64,000 bases of DNA from Mucor racemosus (lineage: Eukaryota > Mucoromycota > Mucoromycetes > Mucorales > Mucoraceae): NCBI GenBank assembly GCA_027405735.1, contig JAPEHQ010000015.1:682001-746000 (forward strand), given 5' to 3'. A program made the position numbers and the translations under genes. This document shows positions 46,901 to 60,800 of the stretch, piece after piece. Within the stretch, counting starts at the first letter, position 1. Each line of letters starts with the position of its first letter. The notes beneath the pieces are model-generated. The model ran no database searches. It was not told the origin of the DNA and worked only from the letters and a program-made list of their open reading frames with translations.

Positions 46901-49900
46901 AGATTTATACGTATACCCACCTTCTTTTTGCGAATTACGAGTTCGCCACGAATATGGTCGACTTATTACGCTTCGATTGCTATTCTTCAATGTAGAAGTA
47001 ATTACAAGAAAAAGAGCAATTAAAAATTTAATACATTTGTTAAATACAAATGTTGGTACAAATGCATCTTGTAACAAGATTTGTGAGCGACCATTCTCTC
47101 GGTTACTAATGCGAGATCGCAAGCATTTCGAAGATCCTTCTGCAGCATCTAATGTTACATTTACTGAAGAATGCGATTCTCAAATCTCAAAACCACCAGG
47201 AAATTTAACTCAAAATCAAAGTAGATTGAAAGCTTGGTATTTACCAGTAGCAATGTGGTTAACTAGCGAATATATTGTTCGAGATTATTTGAAGCATATG
47301 ACATGGACATGGCAAACAGACAATTACCAAGATGCTTATCATAGACAAAACAAGATGATGCCAATCCATGATTTAGCTTTTCAATTTTTATGTCAAGCAA
47401 GACTTGATCAGGTACACTAATTTTGCACATTTTTAATAATAACAACATTATTCTTAACAGATTTTTATGTAGGGTTATCAACTCGTATCTCCTCGACCAG
47501 ATAGCACTCAGTTTTATCATGAAATCTCTTTGCCTAGCTGTGAAGGAACAGAAGTATCTCTTTGCGCTATTCAGTATTTTGTATGGAAAGATTCAGTCAA
47601 TGGGAAGATTACTACAGAGTTATGGATGGAACCTAGTGGTAGTTTTGATTTTGATCAATATGAATTAGTAAAACGCCGGACATTTGAACCTGATAGAAAG
47701 ACGATATCTCAATTAGTAACATTTGACCAAATGCATGCCATTGGCAGATCTAAAGGTGTTGGCGATTTCAAGTGTAAAAAGAAGGGAAATTCTCATACAA
47801 TGTCAGACATCCCAGCTGATGATACTACTATTATGCTACTTCCTCAATTATTTGATGTTGCATCTGTATTAAGATCAAACAAATTTATTGTAGCTTCTTT
47901 CCAATCACCTCAATACAAGATGGCATTGCTCCCTTATTCGCAACAAAAGCAAAATCAACATCAAATCAAATTAAAGTCATCGACAACACACTATGATACA
48001 GATTGTCAACAGCAAGATACAAGCGATCATTCAGGTAGCAATACACCAATCATTCGAAACAATAAGCCGTTAGGAGTTCAGTCAAAAACACATCGTTATT
48101 TACGTCGCCATGCAAATGTATCCATTTCGGTGGACTCCAGCGCTGTTGCAAGCGCCTCAAATTCTACTACTGCAACTCCCATCACGGAAGGCAATCAGAA
48201 ACTCTTTAGTTTTAGACCTAATTTGCTGTTAAACAAGAACAAAGAAGTGATAGCCAAGCTTGATGTGATTTTACAAAATTATGCCTTATTACATTATTTT
48301 GTTGAGCAATCATTAGATTACATTGCTAACGGAGAGATTTTAATGTCTCATCATGATGTTGGTGCTGCTTTTTGGCAAGATCTTCGTAGTGCACTTCAGT
48401 CAGTGACAAAAGATGGTAAATTGTCAAGTACAGGCTTAATACCTGATCTCAGGAAGACAAGATGCTTTGTAAAGGTATTCGACCCAAGATCGTTTGTGGT
48501 TATTCTTTTCCCTAGTTTAGAATCTGTATCTAATGGTTTACTCAAATTACAAGAAGATGATGAATCGAAATCAATATCCACTATAGAACGCTGTCGATTT
48601 TTAGATGTGTTTATGTTTGAATGTGTTCGACAAAAGCCAATGAAACCCACCAAGAATGAAATGCATTTTTCAGACCCATTAGAGGAAAACAACCGCAATA
48701 GGATTGAAAGTATATTACATGGCTCGGACAAGATATCAATTCGACCTATCGACTACCTTGTTCACGAATCAGATGGATTAGGTGTCATGTTGCGCCCTGA
48801 ATTATTTGAAGGAGAATACAGTTGCTGTCAATCCCAAGCTCAAATTACAGATAGAGTGCTCCGTGTTGCTCAAGATGTTGCAAGATTTTACTCTAGAAGC
48901 TTCTTGAATTCTTTTTATACTTGCTTGATGAGAGGTTTTATGGTAGATGATGATGATTTAGGAAAAGTTTTAGAAGTTTGCAATGAATCTACAATGGAAA
49001 TCGATATTACAGAATTTGTAAATACCATGTGTATGCAGAAACATGAATTGATAGAAAGGTAAATTGGACCGATTATTATAAATGTATGTAGATATTAACA
49101 CTGTAAAATATAGTGATGTTCAAGAATTTGAGATCCAAGAGAAATTCAATACCATTTTCCATCAATATTTCGAGTCAGTACAAACCAAAGAGGGATCCAT
49201 TTCTAATTTGTTTTACTATAAACCTCCGTTCAACAGAAACAATCAAAATGATCCTCGTCAAGAAAATATGTCTCAGGATGATAAAATATCGTTTATTGTA
49301 GATCTTGTTGCCCATTCTCAAGCACCATTATTAATCCGATTGAATGCCGCCTATAAAACTACATTGGATGCAGACGCAGATGGTCCTTCGTACAGTGAGA
49401 TTGTTGTTCCTGTAACATCTCTTCCTACTTCGTACGCTGGCCATACAGTCGAGGGCAAGCAATTTGATCTGGAAGATAAAAATACTATTAATAATGATAC
49501 ATTCCCTTTAATGGCTGGTAATACAAAGGTCTATCTCCAGATTGTGTGCCTGAATATGTCTAAATCTGATCTCGATGACCACAGCGCCACGGACAATCTA
49601 TTCCCATATAATTCAGAGTAAGTTGTATATTTACTAGATATGCTTAATTGAAATTGATACCAAGTTTTTTTTTTTTTTTTTATGTAGCTCTCTCATTCAA
49701 TCCATGCAATCGCCACCTGATTGCTTCTCATCTCTCAGTCAAGATCAACAAGCCGCTTTAGCAGAAACAGATTCTCGAGTTAACTGGTTATTAAAGGAGG
49801 AAACAATTCATGGACTACTAAAGACTCCCATCATCACGCTTTCTACATTGAAATACGTAGAAAACCAATTGAGAAATCCTTGTCCATTTGTTGATTATCA

Positions 49901-52900
49901 AACATCTATCAAAATGCCATTCCAATTTGTAAAAGACTTTTCAGAAAGCCGAGTTATTTTCATGAATGAATTGGAAAAAGATAATTGCTGTCAAAAGAGC
50001 GGAAAATATCAGATCAAACGAGTTGGCGACTACTTTTATGTTTGCGAAGACTCTGTGTTCAACATGAGCGAAGAATCATCTTACTCCAATACAGGTTCTC
50101 CTGTGGTTACAGAACATTCTACTTCTACTTCTCCCCCAACCGAAGATAACTTTACTCCGACCCAATCTGCCGAGGATGAGTTTTGCGATGGTTTAGGCAT
50201 TAGTATATCGAAATTTGAAGATAGAGACGAAGAAGCAGAAGAGCAATCTATCTTGAATGAAACTACTAATACCCCATTAGACAAGCGTCCTCTGTACTGG
50301 TTAATATTGATCCCATATGAAAAGTACATTCAAATATACTTTTACTCCAAATTGCAAATGCCAGCAGCTGGATCTGATTTACTTAACCCTGTCAAAGAGA
50401 AAATCAAAATGATCCAAGAACGAACAAATCGATTGGCATTGTTGAATAGCTTACAAGATACTCGTATATGTAGTAAATATCTTGAAATTCCCAATGAATC
50501 TGAATCCAACACTATTTATTCAGACGAAGACGAGTCAGAAGAGGACAGTAATAGCGAAGGAATGATTGATGTGTTCAGCAATAATGCTACAATCAATAAT
50601 GCAGAGAGTCCCAAGTTTTTTCCTGGTCAATTCTCATGTCCAATTGTCTATACCAAGCGATTCCCCTTGCATTGGCGTCTACAACCATCTGTTGCTCTCA
50701 AATTTTTGACTACAGATGTGCTTCGACTTTTTACTGTCATTAACCGGCCCAATATGTTTGTTATTGAAAGAGATGCATCTATTGTTTATTGTAAAATCTA
50801 TGAAGAAAGTCTCGGAATGGAAACAGAAGGAGGGTCTCCTAATACTGTGTACAGTTCTCCTGTAAACACTTTATCTGGTAAAAAAATGGACGACGATGCA
50901 CAGACATTAGTTGCCTTTAATACAACCGAAACAACTGCAATGACTCCTGCTCCTACGCCTACTCCAAAGCGTGAATTGTCAAAAATTTCATCTACATCTC
51001 CTCATCCTCGTACTTCAAGCGGACCCCGAGTATCTACTAGCGATAGAAGAGAGCTTGTACTAGAAGTTTATGGCATTGATCTTCCACCATGGGTTGAAAA
51101 GGAGTTTGTTAATTTGATTGAAAACCGATTGATTTCTCAAATTACCTTGAATGAAATACAGCAGTTCTTTGTTAGAAACTCAACATCTAAACCAACATCT
51201 GCAGTAAGTATGTCGCACGTTAATATAAATATATCAATGTATATTTATGCTTTGTTTTATAGGATGTAGACTTTATATTACCAACATCGAAGCCTCCTAC
51301 TCACAGAGAAATGTTGCGAGTTCCTAGTCTTGTCAATAGTCCATATACTCTGTTGCAGTACTTTAAACAATCTTTATTAGCAGACAATATACGCCCTTTG
51401 ACAGGTCCATATGTTCGACAAACTATTTCTAATTATTATGATAATATTTTCTTTACTCAAGAAACAGATGCTGTACAAGATGGTACAAAACGTGAAATGA
51501 GAAGGTTTGTAGTTGGTATAATTTATGGTTTTATTATATAATATTCATCTACTTTTATAAATAGTAAATGTGAAACTCCTCGAGAAATTCCTCCTGGCGC
51601 ATTCTGCTTTTATTACAACTGCACAAAGCGTTTACCTGGTTCATCTACTCCACTCGAGTTATTAGTAGGTCAAGGTATGGCAGGCATTTGCTTGACATTG
51701 CTGAATGAATCTGGTGTTCCCATTTCAACTGTAACAGAAGAAGGAAAATGTGGCGGAAATTTCAACCCAGAAGTAATTCATCGATGTTTAGAAGAAGAGT
51801 TTAGAGAAGCCAAGGCTGGAACAACCTACTTTCACATTTGGGTAGATATTTGGATTACTGGATCATGTGATGGTGATGCATTAATGCAACATGTATACGA
51901 ATGCTATCGACAAAGTCTTTGTGATTACTTTATTGAAAAAACAGTTACGATTGATCTTGGTGCTGCATTATCTATGGATGGTGCTCTTCAAAAGGCTGTA
52001 TTTGATAAATCTGAAGGTCGTCTTGGTACTGTCTTGAGAAAGAAATTCATTGAATCTGTGCTATTCATTTTGCGAAAAGCATCCGAATGGAAGAGTCCTA
52101 CCGTTTGTTCAATGGATAGAGCTATTCAAACTACTCCTTGGTGTATGGATGATCTTGTTCGCTATTTAGATGTTGAGCTTCGTAAGATTGACCCCTCTTT
52201 AAGACCTACTGTTGCATGGACTTCTTTGGGAAATTCTGTTTATGACGAAGGCGATGATACGCTCAATCCTAATAGCAAATGGGAACTTTATCGTGGTTTT
52301 CAATATCGTCAACGTCAAAAGATACAAAGCAATATTCGTCTTGTAGCTATCAGTGGTCTTGATGAATTTGTAGAGAAATTGGGTAGCGTTTCTGATTCAT
52401 TTGCATCAGAGAGAAGACCTAGTGCTGCTAGTGATAATGATAGTCAAAAGGCTAGATCAAGACGTAGTTCTGGTGAATCTGCAAACACAGAGGGTAGTAA
52501 CAGCCAACGTAAATTTAGAGGCGAGAATCAAGATCAATCAAGAGCATCTAGTGCATTGTCAAACTCTGGCGTATTTTCTAGACATGGTCCTCAGCTTGAT
52601 TCCAAGAAACATTGCTTTATGATTATGACCCTTGATGTGCATAGACTTTCCATATATACATACAATTGGCCTGAATCTATCTCTCAAGAGCTATTTAATG
52701 GTATATTCCGAGTTGCAAATAGACAAGAAGCGCGTAGTGAGCTCATGAACAACATTCTACATCAAAAAATGGGTCTTTTCCATCATACAGAACCTATTAA
52801 AAATGTTATTGAAAAGTTTGGTACCAGTGGACATTACAATCCCACAAGGTCTCTATCTACAAATCTGATGTCTACAGGAACTAATTACTCAGCATCCACT

Positions 52901-55211
52901 CCTCAAATACACTTAACATCTCCCAAATCGACAAAGAAAATAGGCAGACAATTTGATACAGCTAGTAAAGCAGAGTCGACTACTAGCTCTCATACTCCTG
53001 GAGGGGTTAGACGAAACAATAATAACAATAATAACAATAATAATAATAATACAAATAGCAATACTAATGACAATGCAAGTAGTAATACTCACGTTACTGC
53101 TAGCATGCTTGACCTCAAGGATATGATTGCCTTTCCCACAACAGCACCATCTAGAGACAAATTATTAGAGAGTACTCCTACAATACCTTTAAAAACTGCT
53201 GGAGATGCAACACCCTCTCCTAATACTAGACAGATGGAGCAAGAAAATCATATTGATCGTATACTTCAAAAATCTACTATCAAGGCTGCTGAATTGGATC
53301 ATGCACTAATGGATTCAATTACTGATTCTGTAGCTGACACAATTCGTAGTAAAGATTTTGACATATTGCGTCGCCACGGTCAACCCTTTCTCGAAACCTT
53401 TTTAAGAAGAGCCAAGGTACAATCAGCACACCGTAAAGCACTCAAGGTCTATCTGAAATGGAGAAAGAGATATGGGGGCCCTACAACAGAAACAAATCTA
53501 ACAGAGAGATTGTCAAGACACGAAGTATCTACTATTATGCGCTCTTCTCGAGTACTTCATTTCTGTCGTACGCCTCTTATCTTTTGCGACCCTGAACGAG
53601 AATGGCTCAATTTACAAGAAGGGTCGACTGGTAAAACTGAAATTGTTGCATGGTTTAAAAATATGGCCAATGCTCTATTATCTGAATATGCTAGTTATCT
53701 CGAAGATGCTGATATGCAGTTGATTGATTTCGCAAAAGATGATAATACCGAAGAGAATTTAAATCAATCTACATTGCGATCTTCAAAGTTCAGTTTGGGC
53801 AGAAAAATGACGGCAGAATGTCCTCCAACATTTTTGCTTCGTGTGTTTCAAGGTGGTTCTATCATTTGTGAAGTTCGACTTACAAGTGTATTTGTATCTG
53901 TAACATTATATACCTTGCATCGCCAATATGGTCGCTTGGATTATAATCGTTTCCGTCATGAAACTCGTATGAAAAAGAGAGCAAATTTTAAGAAATTTGA
54001 AGAGAATTCTGGCCATTTTAAGCAAATGATTCATATCAATTCCTTTGTATATGACTTTCAATTGCATTACATTCAAAAGATGTTGGATAATCCGGAAAAA
54101 CTACCTGCAGATTTAGACATTTTATTCTTTGTTCGTCGATTTGCTCTTACAAACCAACAGCCCTCGCCCTACTCTAAAGACCGTATCATTCATGGATTTT
54201 ACCAATTCGATGGAGATAACGTTGAATCGGATGCTTTTTTTGAAAATCTATTCAAAAATGCTCCTCGCCATGGCTTACTTAATGTGCTTGTCAGTAAACG
54301 TTATTCTGCGGTATCTGTCTCCAGTTTTGATCTTTCATTTGAAGCGAAAACAGCCAATGATTCTGCACACACAAATTGGAAATATACTTTGGTGATTTGC
54401 CCTGCTATTGATCCCAAGGAAAAGACAAATGAAAAGGCCAAGATCATCATTGAGTATTTTGTACTTGTTGTTTATCAAGGTCAGACCACACCTGAATCAA
54501 TGACAAAGGCTAGTTGGGTTAAAAGCGAGAATTATTCTTGGAGAAAACCTGACTTGAATGCAGTATCTCTCCCTGAAGAAGGGTATACATTAGCTGATAT
54601 CATATCTGGTGCTAGAATCAAGTTGGACAGTATTGTATCAGAGGTATTTATATATATATATATATTATATTATATTAAGGAACATAAAATCAATTTTGCA
54701 GTTCATTAACGCATTTTTTTTACAGGTTATTATCAGAAGCAAACGAGCTCACGATTGGAAGAAACTTTATAATTCCAACCTGATATTGGAGAAATCTGTT
54801 AAAACCCCTCCTGATAGACCTGAATTAGTACAGCTTATGGGTGAATTTGATAGAATTGACATCACAGAGGCAGACAAAAACATTGCTACCATATTCAATA
54901 TGAATCTCGATTGGAATTCTGCTTTAAATACAGTACAAAAGGTGATGAAAAGTAGCTGCAAATATTTCTATGAAGGGGGTCGTCGACATTTATTACTCTA
55001 TAATGCAAGATATATGGACTACATGATTCATCTAAGACTTGACTCTAATCAAAAGATTCAAGGTTGGATGGTGAGTCGGGAAAAACGAACAGATAGAACT
55101 GTCTTTGAAGGTGCTGAAATAGGACAAATGGTCAGTCTAGGCAAAATATTGTACTATCAAATGTGGAAAGTGGTGGCTAGTAAACATGATACATCAAATA
55201 GTATTCCGTAA
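43994..55211 (+). CDS. SZT2: SZT2 homologue (KICSTOR scaffold; GATOR1/TORC1 nutrient signalling)
   Basis: Ten exons: 43994-44098, 44163-44282, 44344-44413, 44485-47411, 47473-49058, 49114-49617, 49688-51203, 51263-51504, 51565-54643 and 54726-55211, giving 3544 residues, close to animal SZT2 (about 3400). In animals SZT2, with KPTN, ITFG2 and KICS2, holds GATOR1 at lysosomes so that starvation can switch off TORC1. Seen: N-terminal AVILLKNSRLCTKNEYTQWL and NVLYLSRNRRKIWASDFSIN; a von Willebrand A-like domain with DLSSS (136-140), ILLNEVFQTLVNSLEGLVQP, HFALKLLPRPGRAQLILLTD and CHIVQIGYASS..NFGFVPDTEILQFLARAT, which parallels the animal N-terminus in order and spacing; then a very long region of alternating domains and low-complexity linkers, including an N run at about 53017-53052. 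The start is the first ATG in frame. The 49059-49113 intron uses an acceptor after AAATATAG; a nearer TGTAG would give a stop. I see no other family that fits; identity beyond the N-terminal 400 residues rests on length and context. Confidence 0.85.
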
Positions 55212-55254
55212 ATTCAAATCATTAAAAAATTAAATCGCTAGAGATCGCTTAAAC

Positions 55255-55260
55255 AATAAA
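55255..55260 (+). terminator. Poly(A) signal AATAAA of SZT2
   Basis: AATAAA 44 bp after the SZT2 stop codon. Confidence 0.45.
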
Positions 55261-55464
55261 CGAAACCTTGATTCCTTCACGAAAAAAGAGAGCCTCAGTC
55301 GCAAATAGCCTATTGATGTAGAAATTTATTTTCCTCATAATCGTTATCCAGCGTGGTTAGACTTTTGAGTGCAACATGCATAATATTATATATTCAAGTG
55401 TGAGATTTAGCTGCCTACATCACCTTTCAGCGCATTTTAAGTAATTTCAGCAAAAAAAAAAAGT

Positions 55465-56503
55465 CGTGTCTTAATTTTTTTGTATTAACGAGATAGATCC
55501 AACTGAAAACTACTTTACATTTTTGGTTCCAGCCAAAAATATTGCTTTTTTGTCGAGATAATTAAAATAATAGGGACATATTACAGCTTAAAGCCTATCA
55601 TAACTGAGTTCCAAAATTGATATGTTGTCGAATCGATCAGAAAACGATCAAAAAAACAAAATTGTTTGATAGCTCATGAACTGCAAAGTAATTAGGCCTA
55701 GCGTATTAAATGGTTTTTGTGCAGTTTTGGATTCTGCATTTATTTAAACAAAATTTACACAAATGCTTCACATTAAATTTTGCGCAAAATGCAATTGAAA
55801 TTTTGAAGGTTTTTCGAAGACACACATAATTTTTTATAAGCATATTTTAAATTCAAACAATGGAGATAATGCATAGCAAAATTACCTATTTATCGAGCTA
55901 TTATTTAACTTCTTAGCTACATTTTTCGTAGAGAAAACAACATTTTTGTCCAATTTTTTTTCAGATTCAGAATTTGGGATGAGGGTATATAAGGGAAAAA
56001 TGGAAGCTAGAAATGGAGGTACCTTTTTGTACACATTTTTTAGGATATCTCCACGAAAGATCAATATTTTAAAAAACTCTAAATTGGATCCGAGTGAACT
56101 TAACGCGCTTAATGACATGAACGCAAAAAAAATGTTGCTCAATTTAGCCAATATTTTGAAACCTACTATAGAAATGCCAAAAAAAATGAAAAAAAAATAA
56201 AAGTGCTCAGAATTTTTTTATATGAAAATATATTATAGAGCACTTCGAAACAAGTAAATTTTATTATTAGAAAGAGTTAATGTAGCTTAATTTTTTCTGG
56301 AGATATGAAGCCTCAAAGTTCTTGATTTTACCAGTGAAATACGCGTAAAAAATCTGAAACATTAGCATTAAAAAATTAATAAAAACTGCAAAAAACAGGA
56401 TATTTTTGGATACTTAATTTTGGATTAAAGCTGAACATCTCAGGTACATTAGCATATAATTTTTTCTTGGTGTTATTTAGAGGGAAAAAAAGTTGAGCAG
56501 GGA
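55465..56503 (+). repeat. R6: copy of repeat R
   Basis: Homologous to R4 and R5, with an 84-residue frame at 55946-56200 that starts part-way along the R4 frame. It ends near GTTGAGCAGGGA, earlier than the other copies. It lies 250 bp downstream of SZT2. Confidence 0.7.
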
Positions 56504-57814
56504 ACTTAAAATAGATGTATATTTTAAAAGTTCACGAAGCCAAAATCTTGAGTTTTACATTTGCATCCATTTTCCAAAGGCAGTATTAGCTTCAAAAACT
56601 ACGAAAAATTTACTTTATAGCAAGATCACAATTTGTATATATAGCCGACTTACAGAGTTCAACACAAATCATATGCAGTGCACAAGCATCTGGGTTGAGC
56701 TTAGACATTAGATTTATTACTATTCTGTATTTGCAGTATGTATATTTTGCATTCTATATTGATTCGCGTGTCAAGCTATACGCATCACATTGCTTCATGA
56801 CTAGTTAATTAGTCAATAGCATTGCAAACATTGTATTATTGTGGACTGATAGGCTGTAAAGATTGTTTCGGCTGATTTAAAGCAGCTGTAATTTACAAGC
56901 ATGCTTAATATAGTTACTAGCAGCATAAAAGCTATATGAACATAGCATTCATTTGAAATCGTCTTTAATTGAAAGCAAGAGAGTAAATGACATTATTTTG
57001 TATGAGCATATTCCTGTTTTGACGTATACGATCCATGAAATAATCTTTTAAATGTAAAAGCATCAGCCATTAACGTTTTTGTAAGAGGCAAAAGGCCTGC
57101 TATAACTTGATTATTTAGAGATAATTCAATGAATTTTTATACAAAGGCTGCACATAGAAAACAAGGACAAATGCATTGACGTACAAGCTAAACACAAGAG
57201 TAATTTTAATTCAAATAGTTGTCAATTGACATTAAAAATATAGTATTTTAATTTGACGAGTTTTTTTTTACAACGAATGATCAATTCAAATGAATTAATA
57301 TTTGCTTCAATGCACAATAAAGCTTATAATCGTAACGAATTTTGTAAGAAACACTAGCAATATTTCAGTGCTGTTATCAATGTTAGCTCATGCCATTTTC
57401 AAAATGAATGCTAATGGTATTTCCCCTTGAATAAAGGTTGTCGAACCAAAAAAAAAAAAAAAAAAAAAAAAAAACGACAAGAAAAAGACTAAATATATTA
57501 AAATATTCAGGGGGAAAATCATGAATAGGGAAAAGGAGTAAACTTTTATATATATATATTCAAAATAGGGTGAAATTATTAAAGGGGTGTATGGAATGTA
57601 TATACACGGTACATGTGGAAGACTTTTTAGTTTACTGCTTGAACTTTCCGTGAATACATTGGATAGATTAAATCTTTTTTTATGTGTATATTTAGCAATA
57701 AAGAGGATTACAACAAGGGCACAATTAAATCATTCCAATGAATAATATAAAAATCATCTAGATTCATATTATAGATCTTGTTCTTCTTTATCATATCAAA
57801 TTACTACCTGTTCA
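56504..57814. other. Upstream spacer of FKS
   Basis: 1.3-kb AT-rich spacer with an A27 run at 57448-57474 and a TA repeat near 57549-57560. It should contain the FKS promoter. No gene recognised. Confidence 0.5.
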
Positions 57815-60800
57815 ATGACTGGAGACCATCATCGTAGTAATAATAACTTAATAAACGATGATAATGATACAGAGAAAATAGCAGTAGAAGAACATAGCTT
57901 TACTGGAAATCAGCCATCATCAACATCATCAGCTAACAACAACAACATTTATAATACGTCAGCACCAATAGAGCCATTATCCTCAGGTAAAATGCTTTAA
58001 TATTCAAGCAATTACTTCATGACTAACATACCTATTATCCTTTAGAAGTAATTCAGCAGCATTATCACCAGTTTCCTTTGCCACCTCAGCATCAGTTTGC
58101 TCAATATGAAGGTTCTGAAACAGATTGGGTTGATTCGTCTTCAACGCGCTCAGAATTACCTCGCTTTTTATACAACAACCATCAAAAACCATCAACTAAT
58201 ATTGATCTTTTAAACAATTTGCATGATGATATTCATAATTCCGGACGTTACCTCCATTGTGCTCCTTCCACCGAATCACTTATAGCACTCCTGGAATCGA
58301 AGCGAATCAAAGCACCAAGAGGTGTCACAGCCACACCAACCCCTTCAATTCCTGGAAGTGGTCTTCAATCACCCACTGCATTTTTATCTAATAATGATTT
58401 ATCAGCAGAAACTCTAGTCAATCAGCAACATGTGCTTTATCCTGCATGGACAGATGTAAAAAATCTACCCTCATATCAAAATATTCAAGACACATTTGTT
58501 GATCTCAAAAATGCATTTGGTTTTCAATATGATAGTATGCTAAATATGCTGGATCATCTCATGGTCATGCTAGATTCTCGTGCTTCTCGTATGACTCCGG
58601 CAATGGCACTTTTGACATTGCATGCAGATTATATTGGTGGTCCCAATGCGAATTATCGTAAATGGTATTTTGCAGCGCAACTCAATTTGGATGATGCAGT
58701 AGGCGATAAAAATGCAGCAATCCATGTAGCCGAAGAAGATGGCCCACAACCTCATACTTTGACTGAAGCAGAAGATGACTGGAAATATAAAATGGAAAAC
58801 ATGACAGATAATGAACGTATACGACAACTTGCTCTTTGGCTCATGATTTGGGGTGAGGCCTCCGTGATAAGATTCTGCCCTGAAGTGCTTTGTTTCATAT
58901 TCAAATTAGCAGATGATGCTTCCAAGAATCGTTTGTCTCTTATTGATCAGCATCAAACAGTAGCAGTAGAAGGCGAATTTTTAGATATAATAATCAAACC
59001 TTTATATAACTTTATCAAAGATCAAGTATATCGTAAAGACAAGAACTCAAATTTTGTTAGAAGAGATCGAGATCATGCCAGTATCATTGGCTATGATGAT
59101 GTAAATCAATTCTTTTGGTATTCTGAAACTATTTCAAAGCTTCAATTACAAGATAAAACAAAATTTACAACAATTGCTGCTCATTTAAGATATGATTCCT
59201 TACAAAATATGAACTGGAAAAAGGCTTTTCAAAAGACATTTAAAGAAAAGAGATCTTGGATGCATTTGGCTGTCAACTTTACAAGAATCTGGATTATACA
59301 TATTGTTTCTTTCTGGTATTTCATTGCTGCCAATTCAGACATACTCTATTTGAATCACGATAAAAAAATTTCAGAAAAAGAAACACCTGTGAAAATATCA
59401 ATGGCTGCTTTAGGTGGTGCTGTAGCTACTTTATTGGTGATGCTAGGAAGCTTTGTTGAATACATGTATGTGCCTATGAATTTCCAGAAAGCTGGTATAT
59501 TATCTCGCCGTATGTTTCTGTTATTTTGTGTTTTGATTATCAATGCAGGGCCATCTGTTTACTGTATTAAAATAAATCGAACTGGAAAACTATCAATGGC
59601 TGTTAGTTTAATTCAACTACTTATCAGCATGATAACAAGTATTTTCTTTGCCATTATTCCTCAATCGAGAATATTTGTACGTCGCAATTCTGACCGTAAA
59701 AAGACACCTGCTAATCAAACATTTACTGCAAGTTTCCCGCATTTGAAGAAGGCAGATCGTTTGATATCAATTGGGCTTTGGTCTTGTGTTTTTGGCTGTA
59801 AACTGCTTGAATCGTACTTTTTCATTGCCTTGTCTTTTAAAGATCCTCTCAAAGCTATTGCTAATATGGAGGTTTTACACTGTAAAGATGCCATCACAGG
59901 TTCACTACTGTGTAGTTATATGCCATCTATTTCACTTGTTCTTATGCTGCTTATGGAACTAGTCCTATTTTTCCTGGATACTTACTTGTGGTATGTCATT
60001 TGGAACACATTATTTTCGGTAGCAAGATCATTCTATCTTGGTATTTCTATTTGGAGTCCTTGGAGAAATACATTTTCAAGGTTGCCAAAAAGAATTTATG
60101 CCAAAATCTTAGCGGCATCAGCATTAGACCTTCAATTGCAGCCTAAAGTTCTTTGTTCTCAAATTTGGAATGCATTAGTTGTGTCAATGTTTCGTGAACA
60201 TTTATTATCAGCAGATCACGTATCAAAGTTGCTATATAGACAGGTGATTATTCTATTCATTTCAAATTTAAAAGCATGATCTAATATCTTTCCTTTTCAA
60301 AATAGGTTCCAGGAGTAGGAAACACAAAGACTACTCTCAAAGCACCTACATTTTTTGTATCTCAAGAAGATGTTGCTTTCAAGACAGAATATTATCCTCA
60401 AAAAAGCGAAGCAGGTCGAAGAATGCAATTCTTTGCTCAAAGTTTGACAACACCTATGCCTGAATCACTTCCAATCCCAAATATGCCAACATTTACTGTC
60501 ATGACACCACATTATGGAGAGAAAATTATCTTGTCGTTACGTGAAATCATTAGAGAAGAAGACAAAAATGCCAGAATTACCTTGTTGGAATATTTAAAGC
60601 AACTACATCCATTTGAGTGGGAGAATTTCGTCAAAGACACCAAGGTTTTAGCTGATGAAGAAGACCAAGATTTAGACGAACCTGCAGCATCTATTTCTGG
60701 GAAATCAAAATCAAGTACTATTGTAGCTGATGAAAAGACAGAAAGACAGCACAAGATTGATGATCTACCATTCTACTGCGTCGGTTTCAAATCAGCAGCT

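Noticed and set aside
49082..49113. A start codon at 49082 that would begin a separate gene
   Set aside because: The frame continues SZT2 after the intron 49059-49113. Joining at the AAATATAG acceptor keeps the frame, so this is one gene, not two.
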